A stretch of 64,000 nt of DNA from Pisaster brevispinus (lineage: Eukaryota > Echinodermata > Asteroidea > Forcipulatida > Asteriidae): positions 9,298,866 through 9,362,865 of the forward strand of contig JAMKCF010000016.1 in the NCBI GenBank assembly GCA_023634235.1, in the 5' to 3' direction. Below the pieces are notes generated by a model. The model made no database searches, was not told the origin of the DNA, and saw only the letters and a program-made list of their open reading frames with translations. Shown here in pieces: positions 49,901 through 60,903 of the stretch (position 1 is the first letter of the stretch; each line of letters opens with the position of its first letter). A program made the translations under genes and the position numbers.

Positions 49901-52900
49901 ATAATAACAATAACTTTTTAGTAATTTCACAAAAAACATCAAAAGAAAACTATATACATGTAGAACGCTCCAGATTGGATAGTAGGGCATTTAAAACCAA
50001 GATAAACACTAAGTACAAAACATTCCGAAGACCTTGTTTGAATTCAGTGTGCTTGGGCCAAACATCCACAAACTTGGGTTCAAAATGCCCAACAGTTTTG
50101 AAAAACTCCTGGGGAGAACCCTGGACTCTTTGTAAGCCTACGGCAACTTCATGAAACAGGATTCAAAACATGTTTGAAAAAGTTTGAAATGAGATGTAGA
50201 AATAACCACTTGCTCCCAATCAACCAGGTACTTATACCAGTGTAGATGGACGGCCATCGTGCACTGCCTGCACGGAGGGCTACTACTGTAACGCCACATC
50301 AGAAACTGCTTGCGACCCTGGGGAGTATAGCTCGGCCAATTCCACATCGTGTGTCAAGTGTCCCCAAGGGTATAGCTGTGCTGGGGGTGCCGCCCCCGTG
50401 GGCTGTCTGGCAGGAACGTATGCTGTGTTGGGTAGCTCGAGTTGTGAGCCGTGCAGCATGGGGCACTACTGCCCTGTTGATCGCAGCGGAGAACAAATAC
50501 CGTGCGCTACAGGTGACTTTGCCAACGAGACCGGTTTGCTGGAATGCTTTACATGTAGGGCTGGGTTCAGCTGTTCGGCAACGGAGGAGACGGCTTGTGA
50601 TTCTGGGAAGTATAGCTCGGCCAACTCAACATCATGTGTCAAGTGCCCCGAAGGGTATAGCTGTGCTGGGGGTGCCGCCCCAGTGGGCTGTCTGGCAGGA
50701 ACGTATGCTGTGTTGGGTAGCTCGAGTTGTGAGCCGTGTAGCATGGGGCACTACTGCCCTGTTGATCGCAGCGGAGATCAAATACCATGCGCTACAGGTG
50801 ACTTTGCCAATGAGACTGGTTTGCTGGAATGTTTTACATGTAGGGCTGGGTATAGCTGTTCGGCAACTGAAGAGACAGCTTGTATATCGGGGATGTACAG
50901 CGAGGGTGGGGCTACGAGTTGTTCAACGTGCCCGGGAGGATATGCCTGCGCTGGTACCCTGCCCCCTGTGAAATGCCTGGCCGGAACTTATGCTCGTAAT
51001 GGCAGCAGTAGCTGTGAGGCTTGTGAGGTTGGCTTTTACTGTGAGACACCTGGCACCATTGAGCCTGTCCAGTGTGCCGAGGGCTTCTTCTCTGATTCAC
51101 CTGGTGCCGATAGTTGCACAGAGTGCTCCGCAGGGCACTACTGCACGCGTACCAATGAGACAGCATGCAGTCCATCGTTTTACAGCTACGCTGGGGCAAC
51201 ATCCTGCCTGCTCTGCTATGGTGGCTATGAGTGTGCCGGCACCACAGCGCCTCAAGAATGCGCTGCAGGCACTTATGCCCGCAATGGTAGCAGCAGCTGC
51301 AGCGACTGCGACATGGGGTACTACTGTCCGACCAGCGGGATGAGTGATCCCACACCCTGCCCACAAGGTAGCTATCAGGGCTCCAGCGGTCAGCAGGCTT
51401 GCTCTCCGTGCACCGAAGGCTACTACTGCACGTCTACAACCCAGACTCCTTGCGACGCCGGCACCTACAGTCTCGCCGAGGCGACGTCCTGTGATCCCTG
51501 CCCCGCTGGGTTCTCCTGTGCGGGCGGCGCTGTCCCCGTGCAGTGCCTGGCTGGGAGCTATGCAGCTGTAGGAAGTGACTCTTGTGAGCCGTGCGGCATC
51601 GGTTTATACTGTCCGTTCGATGGTACAGCCCAGCAGATCAATTGTACAGCAGGTGATACAGAGTATTCTTGTTACCAGACTACCCACCTTGCACAACCCA
51701 TTTGTGATGTAACAAAGTTGGTGCAATAACAATGCTCATGTCACTGCACGGTTGCCATTTCACAGTAGTCATTTTCACTAATTGTATCACAACAGCAACC
51801 ATATTAATTACATGTAAGTTAACACATTGTTAAAGGTATACAGGATTTGTAAGGATAAAATTTTCGTTGAATTTTAGTCTGAAAGTTTACTGATTATGAA
51901 GTTCATACTCATAATTTTTTTCCGTGAAGTATTGTTGTCTGAAATGACGTCATATTCCAGAAAACTGTATCTGAAAACCTAAAAAAAAAAAAAACGCAAT
52001 CAGCTGATTAAGGTTGTTACAAGCAATTTTCACTATTTTCTCCTGACACAAGTTTTCACAGGTTTGTTATTTCATGAATATATTATGGTTGCTATGATCA
52101 CACAAAACATCAACATTTCCAGCAACTATCTGGTCAGCTCTACCAATCCTGTACAATGCCTTTAACCGTCTTAACTTAGTTAACCATGTTAGGTAAGTTA
52201 GTCATGTTAGCTAAGTTAACCACATTAACTAAGTTACTCACGTTAAATACAAGTTAACCACAATAACGCTAACTACAAGTTAACCACAGTATTGTTAACT
52301 ACTACAAGTTAATCACAATATTGTTAACTACAAGTTGACCACAATAATGCTAAGTTAACCACTTTGCATGGCTTAAACCATTATTAACCACGCTTATTCA
52401 CATACAAGCCATGTTAACCATGCTAGAGGCATCAAATCACTTTACAAAAATAAACACCACACCAGTTGGAGACTGACATTGACTTAATTTGGGCTCACTA
52501 TTTTTGGTAAAGTATATTATATCATTTTATCAGTGGAATTGTTGTACCTTACATGTAATATGAACGCTGTGTCATCTTATTCAAATTCAGTGTCCGCCAC
52601 AGTCGAGTTTGTGATACCACCTTTTTTGTTTTTTGTGTACACCATACATTTATAGAAAGTTTGGAGACACAATCTGGCAAAACTCATATAACTTCTCTCG
52701 TTTACAATAATATTTATAAAAACATAGGTACAAAGTTGACCCCCGGGGGACCAAAAGGAGATATTCATGTCACCATTCTTCCTGCTTTAGTCTCGGGGTC
52801 CGATATCCGACTTTTTTCGCCCTTAGAAAGTTCAGCAAAATGGTTGTAAAAAAGCCTGAATAAAAAGCCCTGTTGTGCATGTAGAACTTTGCTCCTGTGC

Positions 52901-55900
52901 GATTTTTGATCAACCTTTTCTCGAAGGGCCAAATGTTAAATCAAGAATTATTTTGAGATTCAGGTGGACAATTACAGAATTTGAAACACTTTGGGGAAAT
53001 GTGTTTACTATAAATAATACCAACTGCCCGTATCCCACATTTGACAATTTTGTCAAAGTTTGACGGGTTTTGCCAGAGACAGTCACACGTAGAGTAAGTA
53101 ATCGTAGGTAAGTACTTTTCAAAAGAAGACCAAAAATATTAATGCTTCTTTTTAAGTATAATGATAGTAATAAAACAGCTTTTTTTAAAGTGCATTATGG
53201 ATCACAGATCCCTCGATGCATTTTACAATTTTAAAAAGTTGTAATACCAAGATTCACTGAGAGACAATAAAATACCAGACCAGCTGTATACAAGAATTAA
53301 AACATTTAAAACACTTTCACTGACTAGGACAAACTCCAAACTTGACAATAAAAACAATAATACATGTTTCTATTATCTGATTATGTTGAATGTAATTCTA
53401 AATATCTCTCTGATTGTTGTACACAATCTCCCTGATTGCAAGATGCAAATGTAGGCAGCTCTGGAGTTTTTTTTTTTTTTTACTGGAACCGAGGAACCGA
53501 GGAACTAAGAGCTAAAGATTGATCTTAACTGCTAAGCAAAGTGTGATGTCACAATACAAATCACTATGGTGATATTGAAAACTCATCTAAACTCTTTCAG
53601 TGCCCGCATTTTTAAAAATGTTTTGAACCCTAAAAATGTCAAGCTTTTGAAGTTTTTTTTTTTTTGAAATTCTGTATACATACAAAAATAAGAAGAAGTC
53701 TTTCTCACCAAACAAAATGTATCTTGCTGATTTGTGTTGCATTGGTACATGTACATCCCAAAGTCAGTAGTATTTTTTGTGCGATAATGCCTTGTACTAT
53801 AATGGCGCTTTCAGAATACATAAAATAGATTGTACATAGTACGACCTTGGCACTGAAAGAGTTAAGATGAATCTTAGTGCTTTGTGAAATCGAGCCCAGG
53901 GGGCATGGAGGCGATTTCCCCTGTTGCCTCCATGAAGTATCAGACCTGTGGTTCCCATTGATCATACATTTATTTGTGGCCGTCTCATCCAATAGTCATT
54001 ATGTACTCGATAAATATTCAAACTGAATAAGTCATTTTTGAGATATATGGTGGACACTCTATTATTGCACTGCTGGGCTCGGGTAAATCCGTCTGTATAG
54101 ACCGTATTGAATAACCCCTTTGTTGCTATGAAAGTCGCCATCTTGTAGGGCAAACCGTATGCGCGTCTAAACGCGTACATCAATGAAGCACGCAGCGTTC
54201 CCGGTTTGATTTCTACGGCACATCATAGATATAGAATATTATAGTATTATATTCTATATCTATGCGGCACATGCACGCATACCATCACGCACACGCTAGA
54301 CGCCATGTTGTAGGGCAGATATTTGAATGGTGGCGTCATATTCAATACGGTCTATACACCAAAACCAAATGGTGTACTCCAATTGTGTTCACCATTTCTC
54401 AAAAAGGGACAATTGGTTTGGTTTTGAAGGATGATTGGGTGGGCAGGATTTATGTCCCGAGAAGTTTATCTGTACATAAACAGAAACACAAAACCTGAAA
54501 TTGGGACTTTATTTTGTCACACTGATCTGATGGTGGGGGGTGGGGGGTGAAGATGAGTGGTCATAACATATGCCAACAATCAGTTCAAGATATGAATATT
54601 CATTGTAAAGTAATGAATATTCATCAATGTGCTTACTAACCGACATGGCCGAGCTAACCTACACCAACACATATACCCCCATGCATTGGCTGCCATCATT
54701 GATGAAACGTGCACGCGTAAAAGGCTATCATTGGCTGAGAGTCACATGCAGCGCGTACACGCCTGCGCTTTTCCATTGTTTGTCATCAAAGTTGGCGGCC
54801 ACTGACGTCATGTGAAATCCATCTATTAAATGTCCATGTGCCTAATGCATATACACATGTGTATTTTAACTTGTGTTCAAATTGAATTCTCAGAGTGAGA
54901 GAGAGAGAGACTTTAAATCACTTGCAATGACTCCTGGACCGTATCCGAATGAGTGGCTGTGGCTTGATCTTTTTGTAAATTAACAGGCATTGAAGCATAG
55001 GGGGGCCCATAGCATCACCCTTAGCAACAGCCGCAGCTGTAGCCATGTCCAAATTAGTAGCTGCAGCTTGATCTTCAAATTAACAGGCATTGAAGCATAG
55101 GAACTCTCATAGCAAGACCCTTAGCAACAGCCGTAGCTGTAGCCACGTCCAAATTAGTAGCTGCAGCTTGATCTTCAAATTAACAGGCATTGAAGCATAG
55201 GAACTCTCATAGCAAGACCCTTAGCAACAGCCGTAGCTGTAGCCACGTCCAAATTAGTAGCTGCAGCTTGATCTTCAAATTAACAGGCATTGAAGCATAG
55301 GAGCTCCCATAGCAAGACCCTTAGCAACAGCCGTAGCCACAGCCACAAATTCGGAAGCGGCTCTCGTTTTGTCATTGCTGTTTTGGATGTGAAAAGACAA
55401 TAATCAGGGTTCTCTCTTAACAGTGGTCCACTGGCCAGATACCAGTTACAACACACGAGGACCAGTAAAAATTCACTCCAAGCGGTCCTGGCTGGCTAAG
55501 TTCAGTGTTGAAAAGCCATCCCTATTTCATTTGAAATATGGGCAAGTGAAAAAAGCTGGTGGTCTAGTGAAATGACAAGCTAAGTGTGGTCATGCTGGCC
55601 AGTCACTGAAAACTGTTAAGGGCAAACCCTGATAATAATGCAAATATTCATGTAGTCACCATCCTTATTTACATAATGTTTTATTCAGGTACTTATGCAA
55701 ATGAGACCGGTTCCTCGATATGCACCGACTGTGAGGCTGGGTATAAGTGCACCAGTCCACACCTGACCCCCATGATATGCTCCAGGGGAAGTTACAGCGA
55801 AGAGGGCTGGACGGAATGCAGAGCTTGTGTTGATGGTGAATACGCAGACTCTTTAGGTATGTTAACCGGAAACCAGCGAGAGAGTAACAGATGATAGGTG

Positions 55901-58900
55901 GCAGCAGACAGGTCTGTTTACGCAACTCTATCATTCTTCCTTAAAGGGTGCACGCAATACACTAGCGTGTCTTAGCATGTTGTAGCCAAGTGGATAAGAG
56001 CACTGGACTCAAGCTTTGGTGTTTCTGATCAGCAGAGTGTGGGTTCAAGTCCTGGTCGTGACACTTGTGTCCGTAAGCAAGATACTTAACCATTATTGCT
56101 TCATCCAGCGGATGGGACGTAAAGCCGTATCCTATGTTTTGTGTAACGCACCCTGTAAAAGAACCCATTTACACTTATCACAAAGAGCATGGGTTTGTCC
56201 CGGTGTTTCTGGCAGTGGCTGCTGAATGCACCACAGCACCTTGGAAACCATTATAAGGTGCTTCATAAATGGTCTCATAATTCAGAACATAGCTCTGCTT
56301 ATCCTTTTGAAAAACAAATTATGAGCGCTTTGATACACCCCTAGGGGTGCAGTAAAGCGCCATATAAGAACCCAGTGTTATTATTATTAACTCTGGGCAT
56401 GCCATCTTTCTTCCTTAAAGTATGAAGTATGGTACTTAGTGGCCGTCAGTGGGATACCTGTGTATCATAGGATCAGTAGCCACTCTAGGTAGGGGCTGCA
56501 AGAAAAAGAGAGAAGGGGACAAGGACCAAAGTGGATTAAATATCTACTCCAAAGACAAATGTTGTCAACTTTTGTAATAAATAAAATACATTTTCTATGA
56601 TGTCAACTAATGACAAACTCATTTGTTCCCTGGTGTAGGGTCAACATCCTGTACCCCCTGCACGGCTGGTCACTCCTGCAGCGGTACCTCGGCATCACCT
56701 CAACCCTGTACTCCAGGCAAATACAGGTATGAGTTGGAGTGGCCCAGTGGATAGGCTTTCAACATTCACGTAAAAGACAGGCAGGATATTCTTATATAAT
56801 GTGGTTTTACCCTAACTCCAATGTGTGATAAGCACTGTATGTATACTCAGTACTTTCCAGAGTTCTGTGAAAAAAAGAATTCCACACGCAAATCACTCGG
56901 GTGGGATTCGAACCTACGACCTTTGCATTGCTAGAGCAGATGTCTTACCACTGGACCACCGAGCTAGCCTGATGGCTAGAGGCAGTTCGAATCCTTTACA
57001 TAGGTGTTTGTAGGGTAAAACCATGTTATATTCTTTATTCAGGGATGTGATTTCTCCATTTTTAACCGGAATTCCGTTTTGTTTTTTGCCCTGAAAAAAA
57101 AAAGAAATTCCGTTTGTTTTTTTTTTGCCCCCCCCCCAATATATATACATTTATTATTATTTTTTTTTCAAAGATCAAATTCATTAAAAAATGAAGATAA
57201 AACCATATAATAACGCCCCAGATTGCAGAGTTGGGCTTTTAAAACCAAAGATAAATGTTAATATTGGGCTTCATGCTCGCATGCTTTCGCGCTTTGCGCT
57301 CAGAGTTCAGGTTTTTTTCTCAACAGCCTCTCACATCCCTGTTTATTCCAGATGCAAAAATTAACATCTGTTGTAGCACGATAGTCTGCCAACTTCCATC
57401 TCAAATTAAAAAAAAAATAAATTGCACTCGGAACAAAATTCATCAACTGTTAAGAAGTACACTGAATTGAAAGGAGGTCCTTGGACTGTTTTCTTACTTA
57501 GTGTTTATCTCTCGTTTAAAAAGCCCTTGTACATGTTGTTCTGTGCAATCTGGGGAAATCTATTGTTTAATCTAGGCCATTGTGAATGGTTTTATCTTGA
57601 TGGTTTTAGTAAATTTGAACTGAAGTCAAAAAAAATCAACAAACATTTGTGCATGTCGGGCACAATTCGTACACGCGACTTGTACGTATCGGCCCGATAC
57701 ACTAGCATGTGCTTGGGGAGAAATCCTGCTGCTCACGTGAACAGGTTAAATATGAACTCTGAGTTTTGCTGTTAATATGGGAACAAAAAATGCACAAGAA
57801 TGAAAAAAAAAACACTTCAAAGCCATAAGTGTAATTAAACAGACGGTAATTCTACAACCATTTTTCTCTCTGGTAGTGCCGGATCAGCAAAGTATTGTAG
57901 CTCATGCCCAGATGGGAGCTATTCCAACTCAACGATGGCGTCATCCTGCGAGCCATGCCCCGCTGGGTACGCTTGCCTAGACACAAGCTCAGGTATGTTC
58001 AAGATTTTGGTGATTAGTCCTCTGACCATTCAGTGCCATCCATATCGTTTTGAGATGGTGGATAAACTGTTCAGCTTTCACAACTGATTTCGTGTAGGAC
58101 ACTGGTTAATAGTCTATTTATGTGGCGTGTCGTGGCCGAGAGGTCTAGTTCACTGGACCCAAGCTCTGGTGGGTTCGAACCCAGGTCATGACACTTGTGC
58201 CTTTGAGCAACGCACTCAACCATAATTGTTTCGTAAAAAGTTTGGAAGGTAGTGCACTTTGCTGTACCCAACAGGTACCTAGTGGATGATACCCATGCCT
58301 ACATCCTTGCAGACTGTGAAGGGGGTAATCCTATTTACAGCCCCAGGAGTAGGTGGCAACCTGCCCCTGGTGGCAGTTGATTTGGGTGGACGGCCCAAAT
58401 CAGTTAAGTGTAGCCCTCACCTTGAAGTGGCTGTCCGGCCTTGTGATGTTAGGCAATATCTCATAAAAAAAAACAAATTATTATACAGGATTGGTAGAGC
58501 TGACAAAATAATCGTGAACAGTGTTTATGTTTTTGTGCGATCAACCATACATGAGATAACAAACCTGTGAAAATTTGGTCTGGAGGCGCCTTATCCACAG
58601 TCTCTCCTCACTCAGACAGAACAGTCTCTCTGTGGGTACCCAGTGCCTCCAATGCCCTGTCTAATTCTGTCAGAAATGGACTGATGAAAACGTAATTTCT
58701 TTCTGTAGCTCCTACAGAATGTAACAGTGGATACTACTCGCTGGGCAACACAACCATGTGCACACTGTGCCCGGCTGGCTCCAGTTGCCCCTCGACGTCT
58801 TCATCACCAGTGCAGTGTAATGCTGGATTCTACGCACCGGAAGGGAGCACGAGCTGCCAGTCATGCGACGTGGGGTTCTACTGCCCAGTAGCAGGGCTCT

Positions 58901-60868
58901 CCGCTCAAATCAGGTACAATGCAACAAGTTCAACCAAGTTGGCTTCTGACTGGGACTTCTGAAGCATTTGAATCTGAGGAGGTGATTCATGCATGAATTG
59001 CTTCTCCGATTTCTGAGGTGTCCGTTTGTGAGTGCTGCAGCCAGAGATGCGGTTGAAATTATACAGATGAGAATAAAGTGATTGTGATACTGTGGAGGGG
59101 TCTGTTCAGAATCAAAGCTTGTAGACAAGGGTCCCTACAATGGTCCATCAGCCAGGGGCTGAAGTTTCACAAAGGTCTTCTTATAAAGGCATGTCTTAAC
59201 AAGATGTAACATTTATACCAACAAATACCTCTTGATGACTTTATTTGAAAAAATAGTACAGCAACATTTTGGCAAGGAGAAATGCTTGCTAACCTCTTTG
59301 ATTATTATTATTTTTTTTCCACAGCTGTGAAGAAGGGAAGTTCTCCAACACGACCGAGACCTCTGAGTGTACCCTTTGCCCAGCCGGCTGGGAGTGCGTG
59401 GACCGATCCTCAACACCTGTTGCTTGCGATCCAGGATTCTACTCCCTCGGTGGTAACTCCAGCTGTACTGTCTGCCCTGCTGGACACAAGTATGTCAGCC
59501 CCTCCCTCCCTCCCTACCTCCTCCCAACCCCTACACCCACCCCACCCCCATCACACCTGGGTCCAATTGTTATGGTCTGTACATTTTTGTACAGAGAGTT
59601 TTCAATTCATACCTGAATTCTGATGACGTTCAATTAAAAAAATACTGACATTTAGATTATAACTGTTGCAGAAATGCCTCTTTGGAATGTACAGACTCAT
59701 TTCTTGTTGCTGTCCGATGACGCCACGTTAAAAATTTCGCCCTAAAAGAGTATCAAATAAAATGAAATTTTACACAATTTTGACGTGAAGTAGAGACTTG
59801 TAACTTTTTACCCACTTTCATGAGGACTCTATCTACTGGAAATTGAGTACATCAGAAAACTGTATTTGAAATGGAGCCCCTCTTTAACTGTCAAGAGTGT
59901 CTGTCGTTGCCATGGAAGTTGAAGCATGTGTGAACTGAACACAAGATGGCGCTGGCATTTCTTGGGTTTTCATTTCCTGAGAATTGCCTCCCAAGGCCTT
60001 TTTCGGAATTGTTGGCTACAACTACGATTGGATTGCTGTTATCATACATTGAAGTGTAGTACGTCCTTAGCATTGCCCTTAGCAACAGCCGTAGCTGTAG
60101 CCAAAGCCGCCTGCTTAGGTACAACCTAAGGCTGCAACATTGGGAGGGTGTCGCTCTGTGACATAAGGCACAAGATGAAGCTGACTTCCACACGTGACAT
60201 CAATCTCTCCGTTGCTTTGTCAAATTGTAGGTGTCCTCACAAGGATCAACTGCCCACTATGTGTAGCTCCGGGGAGTATGCGGCAGCAAGCAGTCAATCC
60301 TGTTCCAGTTGCCCCCAGGGTAAATACTGCGCTGATCCCCCGCCTGCCCTGCCATCGGACTGCGCCACCGGCTGGTATACCGACACAATGGGCAGGACTA
60401 ACTGCACAGAGTGCCCAATGGGTAAGTAGAAGTGGATAGAGTCTATAGCAGTGGGGCAAACTTGTTCTGAAAGGCACCTCGGATTGGATTCGAACCCACA
60501 ACCTTCGCTTTTCACTTTATTTATTCATTCTGGAGGTGTGAAGTCAACTCATTCACCGTGGCCGCCTGCGTTGGTGGAGCGGGCTTCCTGCCTGTCTGAG
60601 AGAAGCAACCCCACTGCATGTATTCCAACATCTCCTTCAGACAATCTTGTTCCAAGACCAATCCTAAGTTGTTTGCTTCTGTTTCTGTTTGTTTTCAAGT
60701 TTCCTGTAAAATGCTCTGTTCTTTGCAACGTCACAGCCCAAGTTTTTGCCAACCAAGGTTGGAAAACTATGGGAAGCCATAAATGCAAAGCAAAAGCAGA
60801 TGGCCACAGTTTGTAACAATGTTACACAAATATTCAAAAATAATGTTGAATTTGTGGGGGGGAAAAAA

Positions 60869-60903
<35 letters not shown>

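Larger units (their letters stand above)
51730..55400. other. Intron 6 of gene E, rest of sequence
   Basis: Four kilobases between exons 6 and 7. Besides the elements listed separately it contains a relative of 49548-49800 at 53385-53465, and AT-rich sequence with short ORFs that lack any family features. The intron starts at 51653. Confidence 0.5.

Noticed and set aside
49140..49901. 253-codon open frame on the plus strand
   Set aside because: It begins in a dispersed repeat and ends in the MITE at 49843-50123; composition and lack of any domain pattern suggest chance. It lies within intron 5 of gene E.
50246..50971. 241-codon open frame overlapping gene E exon 6
   Set aside because: It is a shifted-frame shadow of the cysteine-repeat exon; its apparent repeats mirror those of the true frame.
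60480..60510. tRNA-like B box (ATTCGAACCCACAACC)
   Set aside because: Only the B box is recognisable; no A box or SINE body, so no feature called.
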